Of a DNA stretch of 64,000 nt, positions 25,501-38,200 are shown one piece after another. Location of the stretch: positions 4,480,823-4,544,822 of the forward strand of contig OZ025252.1 in the NCBI GenBank assembly GCA_964019135.1, in the 5' to 3' direction. Under the pieces are notes generated by a model. It was not told the DNA's origin and made no database searches. It was given only the letters and a program-made list of their open reading frames with translations. The position numbers and the translations under genes were made by a program. How positions within the stretch are numbered: position 1 is the stretch's first letter; each line of letters starts with the position of its first letter. Source of the stretch: Arenicola marina (Eukaryota; Annelida; Polychaeta; Arenicolidae).

Positions 25501-26878
25501 GGTAGTGGTCTATATCACTGTCTGGTGTAGAGCTGTCAGCCGTGGCCGGGTGGTACCGGGCTGGTCTGTGTCTGGTAGTGGTCTATGTCACTGTCTGGTG
25601 TAGAGCTGTCAGCCATGGCCGGGTGGTACAGGGCTGGTCTGTGTCTGGTAGTGGTCTATATCACTGTCTGGTGTAGAGCTGTCAGCCATGGCCGGGTGGT
25701 ACAGGGCTGGTCTGTGTCTGGTAGTGATCTATATGACTTTCTGGTGTAGAGCTGTCAGCCATGGCCGGGTGGTACACGGCTGGTCTGTGTCTGGTAGTGG
25801 TCCATATCACTGTCTGGTGTAGAGCTGTCAGCCATGGCCGGGTGGTACAGGGCTGGTCTGTGTCTGGTAGTGGTCTATATCACTATCTGGTGTAGAGCTG
25901 TCAGCCATGGCCGGGTGGTACAGGGCTGATCTGTGTCTGGTAGTGGTCTATATCACTGTCTGGTGTAGAGCTGTTAGCCATGGCCGGGTGGTACACGGCT
26001 GGTCTGTGTCTGGTAGTGGTCTATATCACTGTCTGGTGTAGAGCTGTCAGCCATGGCCGGTGGTACAGGGCTGGTCTGTGTCTGGTAGTGGTCTATATCA
26101 CTGTCTGGTGTAGAGCTGTCAGCCATGGCCGGGTGGTACACGGCTGGTCTGTGTCTGGTAGTGGTCCATATCACTATCTGGTGTAGAGCTGTCAGCCATG
26201 GCCCGGTGGTACAGGGCTGGTCTGTGTCTGGTAGTGGTCTATATCACTATCTGGTGTAGAGCTGTCAGCCATGGCCGGGTGGTACAGGGCTGATCTGTGT
26301 CTGGTGGTGGTCTATATCACTGTCTGGTGTAGAGCTGTCAGCCATGGCCCGGTGGTACAGGGCTGGTCTGTGTCTGGTAGTGGTCTATATCACTGTCTGG
26401 TGTAGAGCTGTCAGCCATGGCCGGTGGTACAGGGCTGGTATGTGTCTGGTAGTGGTCTATATCACTGTCTGGTGTAGAGCTGTCAGCCATGGCCGGGTGG
26501 TACAGGGCTGGTCTGTGTCTGGTAGTGGTCTATATGACAGTCTGGTGTAGAGCTGTCAGCCATGGCCGGGTGGTACAGGGCCGGTCTGTGTCTGGTAGTG
26601 GTCTATATCACTATCTGGTGTAGAGCTGTCAGCCATGGCCGGGTGGTACAGGGCTGGTCTTTGTCTGGTAGTGGTCTATACCACTGTCTGGCGTAGAGCT
26701 GTCAGCCATGGCCGGGTGGTACAGGGCTGGTCTGTGTCTGGTAGTGGTCTATGTCACTGTCCGGTGTAGAGTTGTCAGCCATGGCCGGGTGGTACAGGGC
26801 TGGTCTGTGGCTGGTAGTGGTCTATATCACTGTCTAGTGTAGAGCTGTCATGCAGCCTTGGCCGGGTGGTACAGGGCA
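22532..26878. repeat. 73-bp satellite array, about 59 monomers
   Basis: The monomer contains GTAGAGCTGTCAGCCATGG, CCGGGTGGTACAGGGCTGG and TCTGTGTCTGGTAGTGGTC. Its period is exactly 73 bp over most of the array. A variant with GTACACGG occurs at 23071, 23363, 23655, 24020, 24531, 24896, 25261, 25772 and 25991, and every spacing is an integer multiple of 73 (4, 4, 5, 7, 5, 5, 7, 3). A 12-monomer pattern (5+7) repeats after 17 monomers (1241 bp), which is higher-order structure. The first monomers read ATGGCCGAGTGG, the tRNA-Leu/Ser A-box sequence; later monomers drift to ATGGCCGGGTGG. No B-box is seen. The first single-base slip is near 26060. Confidence 0.95.
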
Positions 26879-26899
26879 TCTCAAACTGTCATAAACCGC

Positions 26900-27180
26900 G
26901 AAACCTCACTGATAACAACAAGAAGTCAGAACCACGAGAATTCAGAACCACGAGATTTCAGAACCACGAGACTTCGGAACCACTTGGCTTCAGAATCACC
27001 CGACATCATATCCACGACACCTCAGAACCAGGAAATTTCAGAACCACGAGACTTCATACTTCAGAACCATGATACTTCAGAACCACGAGATTTTAGGACG
27101 ACGGGACTTCAGAACCACGAGATTTAGAACGATGGGACTTCAGAACCACGAAATTTTAGAACGACGGGACTTTTGAACCA
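26900..27180. repeat. 17-18 bp minisatellite
   Basis: Variants of ACTTCAGAACCACGAGA repeat about 14 times immediately after the end of the 73-bp array, decaying toward the right. Confidence 0.8.
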
Positions 27181-27365
27181 GTTGACGTTTATCTTTGTCA
27201 GTATTTGTATTTGTTCTGTTGCTATTTATCCATTTCATGAATTAACTTGAATGACAACGAAATTAGTTTTCAGACTTTGTATGCGTCCCATGCATTTTGT
27301 ATCAACATACATTGCAACATGAAATGATGATGTGACATATCTATCAAATTTTGTCAAGCGGACGC

Positions 27366-27525
27366 GCCGCGCTGACTATAGTACGAAATTACAAAGTTGA
27401 CTTTATTTTAAGCTTCTTCCGTACATATAAAGCAATAAATGGCGAGCCGCACTGACTATAATACGAAATTGCAAAGCTTACTCATATTTCCGCTTCTTCT
27501 TCCGTACTTATAAAGCAATAAATAT
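27366..27525. repeat. Tandem duplication, about 80 bp
   Basis: Two adjacent copies share CTGACTATA-TACGAAATT, CTTCTTCCGTAC and TATAAAGCAATAAAT. Confidence 0.7.
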
Positions 27526-29222
27526 AACTACTATCAACATAGTTGTACCAAATGTTTATCCCCATTGGCCATTTATATAAATAACAACATATTGCGCAGT
27601 GTAATTGGGGCAAAGTGAAACGTATGCCAATCATCCAATTAGCGTGGTCGGTGTTATTTGCTGTGGTGTTTCACTTAGATCCTCTTCCGTTATTATATTG
27701 ACGGGAGCGGGCCGCCCAGTGGTTCCGCAAAAACGGCACAAGAACGGTATCCAAATTGCAGGAAAAAATGTCCCCATCACAAGCGAGTAAGTATCTATTG
27801 GCAAGGCCTGAAAGCGTGGCGCCGGACAGGGCTTGGTGGTGTGCGTGACAAACCCTTGATGTGGTATATTCTGTAATTTGGCCGACCGCGCTGATCCGGC
27901 TTCCTGTGCCTGAGGGGGTGGGTGGCGGAGCGTACGGCAGTGGGGCATGTGAGGGCAAGTGGGCGGGGGGTTGCGGAGTGGGGGGGGGGGGAGAGGGGGG
28001 CGCGGCGGGAGGGAGGAGGCGCGAGTGCGGAGGATGTTGGAGTGGAGTGCGGTTGGACAACATCTCCACATAGGATATGCGAGTTGCCAATAAAGGAGTG
28101 CCTAACTTGCTGTAGCTGTCCCCTGTCATGTCCGCACCACCGGCCGTCACAAAGTAATTCCCCCCCCCCTCCCCCCCCCATCCAACCCCCGACTCTCATC
28201 CAGAGTATCCCACTCACCCCCCACCCCCATCCCTTACACCCCACCCCCCACCCCCATCCCTTACATCCATCCGGTATACCTGAGAGACCAGGCAGGATTC
28301 GCCAGCCACCGCTAGAACTTCCCCCACTCCGAATACAGCCATTGACACCCCACGACCCCACTTCCACCCCCCCCCCCCTCCATCTCCCCAGCCTCCACTA
28401 CGCTCCACGCCGTACGCACCAGCGTTCACACCACCCTCTTTTTCAGAGTCCATCGCACCCCCCATCCCCAACCCCACGCCCCTCACCGTCACCCCACGGC
28501 CCCCACCCTCACCCCACGGCACCCACCCTCACCCCCCTCACCCCCCAATCCCCCTACTCACCCGATCCCGGAGACAGTCAAGCCCTTGACGCCACCCACG
28601 CATCACCGCCTTGTCCGGCTGCCCCCGTTTCGTTGATCCTATCGCTGCCACCGATGCTTCCTGCCCCACCCCTCCCCAGGACAACCAGGAGGCATTTAAA
28701 AGGCGGGCGAGTCGCATGCTGCCGTGTCACTTTACCAGAACCTTCAACCAACAAAGTCGGCTTCACGGTCCATACAAGTCACTTCTCGCCATTCAAGGTA
28801 AGAAACTCGCAATGTCATTAATACTTTGTATCAGATCCATCGATACATTTGAACGTTTTGGCACGTAAATAATCAAAAAGTAGGAAATTGAAACACGATC
28901 TATCTGGCGACAGTGTTGCTCTCATTGCGGGAAAACAGGGTATCCTTGACAATGTTCTATTTTAGGTCCGCTTATTTGATTCACCAATTAGTTTTCTGTC
29001 ATGTATTGTTCAGCTATTAGCTTTGCAATGATTGCATACAAACAATATTTTCTTCTAGTACATTGGTGTTTAATTTTACGGTGGTGATAGGTCGTTGGAC
29101 GAAACTACGCAAATACAAACAAGTCGAAAGCCGTTTTGACCTTCTTCGGTTTGCTTCAGGGTTCGTTCGTCATGAAATCTGCATGTTGTTTTTACCCAAA
29201 TGTGTTCTTTACTCTCATGTAG
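27526..29222 (+). other. Upstream region of the CAP-like gene, C-rich tracts
   Basis: A possible 5' untranslated exon ends at 27786 before a GTAAGT donor. The acceptor TTCTTTACTCTCATGTAG abuts the start codon at 29223, so the 5' UTR is probably spliced. 27900-28600 is G-rich then strongly C-rich. Its 299-codon plus-strand frame is proline low complexity and not a credible protein. Confidence 0.35.
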
Positions 29223-32200
29223 ATGTGGTCCTTGCTCGTGTTGGTCGCCGTTGTCGTCATGACAACTGAGACGCTTGCGTCAGGGGCTGGGCGAGCGTTC
29301 CCCATCAGTAGCGAGAACTACGCCATCGAAGCTTTCCAGAGGATCAACAGAAACATCGTAAGTGGCGAGCAGCTGGCCCGCTTTAAAAAGTTATTCATTT
29401 AGATAATTCTCGCCGATTTAAAGAACACAAAACCTGAATGCAGTTAAAATTTAATATTTAGAAGAACTGTAGCCTTTGCTTCAAATGTTTTATTAAACAT
29501 GGCAGAAGTCAATGGCAAAATGTTGCAATTTTATATTCGGAGCTGATTTTGACGGGAAACAACTGCTTGGATAGCTTTAAGGCTGACATGAACGTCACGC
29601 ACGCTGTTGGATTCTGTGACGTGGCGAAAGGCGGGAAATAAAAAAGCGATGCTCGGTTTCATATGACTTGTATAATGTTTCTGGATACTTTTACCCTTTG
29701 ACTTTGAGTGGGGGGTGAGTGGGGAAGTATGGGTGGAGGGCGGCGATAACTTTAAAGTTTTTGTCTGATGGTCTGTCGACACTCCCCCCCCCCCCCCGGT
29801 TACCGCGCGCCATACAGAAAATGCGGGGGGTTGGGGTGGGGGTGGCAGAGATAACTACAACTATCCATAACCACCATACTCCCAATGAAAGCCTTCGATT
29901 CGGTTATCACTTCCGTCCTTGCCTCATTCGATGCTTCCTTACGTATTCCCCATGACATGGACGCTCCAATCCCTTCTTACAGGAGTGGGACCCGACGAAC
30001 TTCCTGGTGGACCTGTCCGGCATCTACGCTAACTGCGCACGCGTCGGATTCGCCGGAACCGAGACGGTCGACCAGAAGACGCAAGATGGCGGCAGTATCG
30101 GCGCTGTCATTGACTTCACTTCCGGTTCCGGTGCTGACGTGAACGCCGTCAATATGTACATCTCCGAGATCCTGGATCAGTGGGTCATGACGGGCAGATA
30201 CAACGGCCAAGTAAGTCAGATTTTGTTGGTGTGAATATGAAATGGCATTTTATATTTAACAGAACTGACACGTGTATATTAACTCCAGGGGTCTGGAAGG
30301 AAGGGGGCGGGGGGGTCCAGTGTCCAGTGTCGATTAAAAAAAGTCTGTGTTGAATGTCAATTCTTGTCGCTTTTTGGCTCAATTCAGTGTCGTTTTTTAA
30401 TCGAAATATATCGATATATCAGATATCAAGATATCCGATATCGAGATATATGAGATATGGAATATCGAGATATGGAATATCGAGATATCGAGATATCAGA
30501 TATCTCATATATCTCGATATATATAAGACATCCAAAGATATCAGATATCGACATATTTCAGATAAACAAATGTTTGATACCAGGGTGTTGACCGATATAT
30601 CTGGCTTAGGACTGTTCGAGATACCTGCGCCGTCCAACCAACTCCTACCTCTGGCAGCACAAGTGGTTTATTTCCCGACATTATAGTATTAATAATTATA
30701 TTGAATCTTTAGTTGCGTTCCAGACGGCAGCTAGGGTGGGCACAGCGAGCTGTTATTTCAAATTACACTTATAACGTTAAAGTCCAGGCCCAGATGGCCG
30801 TTTCAAGATATTCATCCCAATATATTACGCCGTAAAATCATATACCTGGAATTTTTTTCGGAAGCACTATTAGAATTATTATCCATTATCCCATATGACG
30901 CGTTATACAACTATATGAAGAGCACGGCCAGTCATAATATTTATTTTGTTGCAAATTCTGTTACAAAACATCGCAGGTTAAAACTCTTTTCTAGCTATTA
31001 TGAATTCAACACAGCCTACTAGTTACCTCTTTTTTTTAAAATACCAATTCACCTGACTATGTACATGAGCCCCTTCCCCTGCCTATTTAGCCATTACACC
31101 GGAACCTGCATCTACGTCACTTGGCGCTTTCACCATCGACAGTTGATGCCCGAGTTCGTAGGGATTTCGTGACTGAAACGTACCATAGGCTACTTACCAA
31201 ACTATGAGCCGCGTAAATTGCACAACCACCCAGCTTCAATATTTACCCTTCTGTGGGTATATTATATTAAGATTATTATAATAATCAGCATTATTATATA
31301 ATAATGAGCATTATTTTACAATAATACACATTATTATATAATAATCTGCATTATTATATAATAATCCGCATTATTATTATAATAATCCGCATTATTATTA
31401 TAATAATAAGCATTATTATTATAATAATAAGCATTATTATTATAATAATCAGCATTATTATATAATAATCAGCACTATTATATAATAATCAGCTTTATTA
31501 TATAATTATTACATGATAATGCTGACTATTATATATAATTATGGAATTGTCAATTTGGAGGGTTTTTTGGATGAGTGACGATAACCATTATCAGATGATA
31601 GTGACAGTGACGGCATACATGTAATATGTTTCATAGGAGCCGCTCGCGGGACGCAAGGTCACGGATGTTTAAACAACAAAACTAGTCCTCCTTATTTGCA
31701 TTAATACTTTCCGCATTCATGGCATGATTCAAACAATGCAATTGGTGCTCGTACAGCCATAAGACCTTTCCTTGTTTGCATCTGGGGTGCCCTCGTGGTT
31801 TGTGGGACAGCCGAAAATTGCGTCGCCTGCGATCACCGTGTTTGTCCAACGTTACGGATGTACTGATAGGGTAGTTTATGGGTTGGGCCACGCACGGTAG
31901 CTCGTTAAGCTTCATGTAGGCCTACTCGCTTAAGTATGCCATTGGCAAGGTCGAGATGGGGTAGAGGGATAAGGCCTGTTTCACTGCAATGGCAACAACT
32001 TCCACTCGTATACATCATCTTTCTTTCATTCAGTTCCGGTTAACGAGGTCACCATGATTCACCCTCCGACCAGCCCCCCCCCCCCCTCTCACGCTTCTCC
32101 CTCACGCACCCTACCATGGGTTTCGCTCTCTGTCTTTTTCCTCCATCTCTTATCTCTCGCCCTGTCTCTCTCTGTCTCCCCCCGCGCTCTCTCTCTCTCC

Positions 32201-35200
32201 TTTACTTTCTCTCTTCCATCTCTCCCTCTATTCCTCTTTCTCGCCCCCCCCCTTCCCTCTCTCTTCCCGCCCTTTCACTCTCTCTCCCTCTCTCTCGCTC
32301 GCTCTCTTGAGCACTACATCTCTGTTTAGCTCGCGCCCTACTGTTTCTGTTGGTATCTCTGTTTCTGTCGTGAACCCATCTCCCGCCCTGGCCCCATATC
32401 CATCTCCTCTGGCCCCTTCCATCCCTGCCTTCTCTCCATATCATTATAAGTATCTCTAACCTCATCTATTCCATTACCCCCATTCTCTCCTTATTTGAGT
32501 TTCTATGTAAAACCTATACGTACATGTAAGTCTCACTCTCCCAGTCACGGCAAAACCCAACCCCGCCCCTCCCATTCGCTTTACCCCGCTTTCAATAACT
32601 TTACCCTCCGGTCCCAATTTCCTCCTCCTCTTCATGACGCCATTTCCTCCCTACCCCGATCCTCTCCTTTCCTACCCCATCGCCCCCTCCGCCCCCCTCT
32701 GTCCACCGGAAGTAGTTATCACGTGGCCCACTTTCGTCGATCCCCAGAAGGTGGTGCCACGATCGGTGTCAGGCGGCGCAGTGGCGTGGAGGAGAAACGT
32801 TGGCTATCCGCGTTTGTAACGTCATCAATAAGACAAATATGGGGCCGAGAACACCATCCCACGGGGACGGGAGCCGGGCAGATGCTACCCGCAGATAGGA
32901 CGGGGGGTGGGGGGGTGCAGTTTAGTGACGGATCACCGGGCGGACCGACCATTCATGCAGCAACGCGGTCCCCTTGTACACAATAACACTGAAAACCAAC
33001 GGCGCCATGGCCGCTCCGCAGCGCCCCCTTGCGTAGCGTAAACCAATCTCCACGGGACGCCACTGACCTTACCCACGTGACAGCTGACCTCGTATCAAGG
33101 TCGCCCCAGCTGACGGATCGATGGGAACAAATACATCGCCGCTGCTTGCATGTCAGTGCAGCAACCTAAATTCCGATATCGCCTTGGGAATGCAAATGGC
33201 AATAACATAGATGTCACAATTCATGATATTCAGGTGAAACCAGATACGATTTCAGGTTCCGGATGCGTCCTGATCTGGCCTGGCAATCAATATGCTTATC
33301 GCGGTTACCCATAATAACGGCTTGATCCGGGTGGCCGACCCCAGAACGCGAATTATAAGCTGCATACACCGTCCACAGACCGCTGGGTGTAGGCTACATA
33401 CCCCCCTACCCGAGTCAGTTTGACCAGGGCGGGTTATCCACTGTGAACAGGAGCGACAGTGCACGGACACCCGAGCCGCATGATTTGAACCCTATGTCAG
33501 TTTACTTTACTAATAAGACTGGATATTTTTTATTCGGTCCAACATTACCACTACCCCGCCAGAGACTGAACGCACAAGTTCGGTGGTAGTGACGTGCGAA
33601 AAACAGGCTCTCGTGCGTTTGGCCCCGGATGTCCCGGTAAACAAAAAACTGTAGCTTCCTGTTTTAAATATCGTCTAACACATAAAACATGAACGATAAT
33701 ATGCGTGTCTGGGGGGCGACTCCAGTTGTTAGAGATCCACTGTGAATTAATTGTATTCACAAAGGCTCCAATAAAACATAAACCATTAAGGTCATTATTT
33801 CCAGACGTAATGGATGACAAAAGCATCACCAACAATAATTCCAACCGGTGCAAACCGCGTGTAGACTGGTGGTTATATTAGCCAGAGGTCTGGCCGAAAA
33901 ACACTACTGAAAATACATTTAGTGGCAAAATGTTTAAATGAAGGCAACTGCCACCCCCGTCCCAGCCTTCTCCCCCTACCCCCTCTACCAGGACCCTTCC
34001 CCAGAGGCAATGTGTCTGCTACATTATATAAATGATACCGAGAGGACGTGTTAACCACTGTGGACGGACCAGCCGTTTAGCGTAGTTGTCGGAACATTTG
34101 GCCACGCAAGGTGTGGTCACAACAGGGGGCCCAATACACATCATTCCTAAACCGCCGGAAAAAAGCCCAACTAATTGCCCGTGACCCGCTATGTATATTT
34201 ACTATTTATAAACATATGATGGGGTGTTTTTTTGTGTTTGCCTAGCCTCGAGATTGCATTTGTATAGTACGAACACCTACATATAGAAAATAGCAATTCA
34301 CGGACATTGGTGCCGATACGGAATTGCAATGTGGTTCCTTTCGTTTCCATATCATATCATATGGGATTAGAGGATGCTCTTCGGATTTCGCCATAGTAAT
34401 GGGTCTGGAAGGGGGGCGGGGGGTGGGGGCGGGGGAAGGGTCCAGTGTCCAGTGTCGATTGTTCAAAATTTTTAGTGTCGGATGTCAATTTTTCAAGACA
34501 TTCCGTGTCGTTTTTGGCTAAGTTCAGTGTCGTTATGTGTGTTGCTGCCGCTTTTTCAGATCTTCAGTGTCGGAATTTGGTGGTCAATGAGTGTCTAATG
34601 TGAAATGTTCAAATGTGCCTGTCTCGTGTCGCCATTTACCCCTTCCAGACCCTCTATAATGTGCCTGTCTCGTGTCGCCATTTACCCCTTCCAGACCCTC
34701 TATAATGTGCCTGTCTCGTGTCGCCATTTACCCCTTCCAGACCCTCTATAATGTGCCTGTCTCGTGTCGCCATTTACCCCTTCTAGACCCTCTATAATGT
34801 GCCTGTCTCGTTTCGCCATTTACCCCTTCTAGACCCTCTATAATGTGCCTGTCTCGTGTCGCCATTTACCCCTTCCAGACCCTCTATACTACGTAGTTCG
34901 TTAAAAAAAAGGGGGGAGGGGGGCACCACGTTTGAGAAATATTATCTACCTGGAAGTCAAGTGTGAGAGGAGGGGAGGGGGGAGGGGGGGGGCGAAAAGG
35001 CGGTCCATGAATATAGTGGGTGAGGGGGTCCAGTACAACAGGAGGCGGGGGGAGGAGGCATCCACAAATGGCCTCCTCGCCCAGAACAAAGAGAATCCAC
35101 CCCTGTTACTCCACCTCATTACAGAATAGTATGTCAAACATTCTTCACATCCGAACGCCAAACATGATGCAAGATTGAACGCGACTCCGACTGTCCTTTG

Positions 35201-38200
35201 TAGTCTTACAGTGAAGCAGCAGATCCCAGGCAGCAGATACACATAACATATGCTTCTGGCCACACTTTTATTTATTTGTGTGTGGCTTGTCCTTCGTCGA
35301 TCCGGCCATTGCGGTGTAATACCGCTTTGATGAAAGTCTTAACTGCTTAAACCGTTTGTAGTTTGTATACTTACCCTTTGTCACTCTGCTTTCGACTCAC
35401 TCCGCTAGGGCTCCATTATATATCTACTTTATTCTGAAAGCATTATCACACTCGCTCGCCAGGGCGGCGCTGCGCAAATTGATAGGAAAAATGCGCCGCG
35501 CATTGCTACAAATTAGTGCCGGGACCCCGCATAAGCCTCATAACACACCGTATCAGGTGATAACACGTTTTATTCTTGAAAATTATAATGTTGCAAGACA
35601 GCTGATTTGATCGTTTTTCAAGAATATTGAAATTTGCCCCCGGCCGACAGCAGCGGTAAAAGCGGAGCTTGCGTAGCGCCACCGTGCGGGGGAGCTTGAC
35701 TCTTTGTTCTTCTCCCCCCTAGATCCAGGCTGCTGATCACTTTGGCTGCAGCGTTCGCCCCGGCTGCAATGGACAGGTGGTCGTCGCCTGTCTCTTCAGC
35801 CCCAGGTAAGAAGTAACTGTCCTTCTGGGTAGGAAGCGGAGGTGACGAATAGTCTAGGGACTATTCGTCTTCTGACCATTGTAATGTGAGCTCTATCAGG
35901 CCAGCCATCGAGCCCAAGTTAGGGGTTCGCACCAAACTCTGCGACTGTCAATGTTTGTGTAGCATAAAGCGTCCATGTCCTCTCCTGAACAGATTCGTGG
36001 TTTATTTTCCCTCTGGATAAAGCTTCACTTCACACGTCATCCTCTCCGCTGATGTGATATGACCTTCAAAGTTTAACGTGACCTTCTCCAAGCAGGGACT
36101 CAAACGACCAATAACAGTTTGTTGCGTTGTTATTGTTTTACTTCCAGTTTATTTATGAATGAGACCGTTATTTATATCGCATATCCCTTCATTTTCTTCA
36201 GCCACGGTGGAAGGGACCCTGAGGACCAAACAGGTAACTCTTCACAAAATAGCCTATCCAGCGGCTCAACTATTTGCCTATTTACAATATGTAGAAATAC
36301 ATAAGCCGGCGCTCCACTTACTCACCTTTCCTGTATCTTGCATAACGATACGTTATTATCAAGTTGAGATGATTTCGATTTCGTTGAAAGATGTAATTAA
36401 GTAACGAAGTAATGTCTAATGAAGGTTAATTAGGCTATTACATACAGTATTCTGTGCAATGCGCTTGGCTAGGGATGGTGATGTTTCTTGGTTTGTTTCT
36501 CATGCCACGTGCTACAGACTGTTTTCCGATTTGTTCTACGACTATTGTTCTACGACCTAAAGTTGTTCTACGACCATTGTTCTACCAGCTTTGTTTGTAA
36601 TGTAACTCTGAGAATGCCTCTACAGATAACAATTGGAACACATAACCTATACAATTAGATATGATGCCTATGTCTTTGTTACTTGTGTAAGCCTTTGCCT
36701 GATATTTCATTAGAAACGACCCACTGATCCCCCAAAATGAGATCAAAACAGACTCACCTCATAATAGTCCCTGTATTGAGCATGGGATAGAAATACATAA
36801 ACTTTTTCACTAGAAACTGGTAAAATAAGAGGCAGAATTATTGTTACGTAGTACACAAGTTATACACCATGGTAGTGACGTCATGCACACATTAATGGCT
36901 TGCGCTGATTGTTTTTAACTTGTCGTCGCGTTAATTACAAAAAATGTTCATTAGGTTCCCGGTGAATCCAACAATGAGCATAAAACTTTGAGGAGGAGCT
37001 ATTACCAGTCAGCCAGCTCGTAAATCGGTGCCATGAACCGCCTGTGTGGTTTGATTCTGCACTGTTTGTGATTAGGACCGGTGGAGTTCAACCGAGTTGC
37101 ATGAGCACGAACAAGTCTTATTAATTCGTCTTTCTTTCGGTCTGAAGTACGCTTCAGGCCAAATACTCCTGCACCGAGGCCAAAAGAACCCTCAAAGGAA
37201 CCCCAGGAGCAAGTGGGACCCACGCAGACCATGCACCGTAAGCCCCCCCCCCCCCCCCCATAGCCCTGCACTTCGTGTTTTGTGTCCCTGCACCATTGTC
37301 ACGTGCTTTTTGACATCACACCATTGGCACCACGTGCTTTGTGACCTTGAACTATTTGCACCACGTGCTTTGTGACCTTGTACTATTTGCACCACGTGCT
37401 TTATTGTGACCTTGCACCATTGGCACCACGTGTTTTGTGTCACACACCCTAGTGTTCGTACCCCCAGTCTGTGCGGCGTCGTAAGGTATTGACAGAAGGT
37501 GGACCACTTGAATCAAGCCTCATTAGTCAGATTATCATGCTGTATCATCATGACCCGGTTGCGTAGTACGAGATACACCTTGAAATGAACCCAATTTGGA
37601 GCCGATCAGCTCATTAATAGCGAGGCCCAAACATGATCAGAGCAAGAAGAACGCGTGCTCTCTGTTCATCCTTTAATCCTCCCACTGGAGAGGTTTAAGC
37701 CATTTTTCACAGTTTTAAAAGAGTCAAATGCTGATTGATCATGCTTTCGGCAACCGGGCCGAGTGGTTTATTGCGTCTCCCTTGGCTAGTTAAACCTACT
37801 TTTTAACTTTGTACTCTGGCAGCACTGCATGAATCATCCCTTGGGCATGCTCGATCACTGGACTGTAGCCCTTCCTATATATTTACTCCCTCTTATATTT
37901 ATGTGTCTCATACTTTCTCTCGCTCTCTTCGTTTTATCACACGTCGATGCTTCTTTACGTGTCTACGATGTGTCCTATTGTTTCTGACGTTGTTCCCTGT
38001 CACCTGGATAACTATCGCTATTTTATTATCTTGCATTCCATCACAATTGCCTTGCAGGAATGAATCTTACTGTGATGGCATGATGTCGCATGTGTCGCGT
38101 TACAATTGTCTAAAACAATGATAATAGTAGCCTACACTGTGGTATCATACTAGCCGGTAAATTCCAGCAATATAAATTGCCATAATTTTGGCTGGATGAT

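Noticed and set aside
22532-26878. tRNA gene array
   Set aside because: Despite the tRNA-like length and A-box, there is no B-box (GGTTCGA) and no cloverleaf pairing that I can find.
27922-28821. 299-codon open frame, proline/histidine rich
   Set aside because: It lies over C-rich low-complexity sequence with no recognisable domain, and the opposite strand is also open. It looks compositional.
36202-36233. Possible 32-nt exon between exons 3 and 4 of the CAP-like gene
   Set aside because: Including it breaks the reading phase into the exon at 38465, while exon 3 joins that exon perfectly without it.
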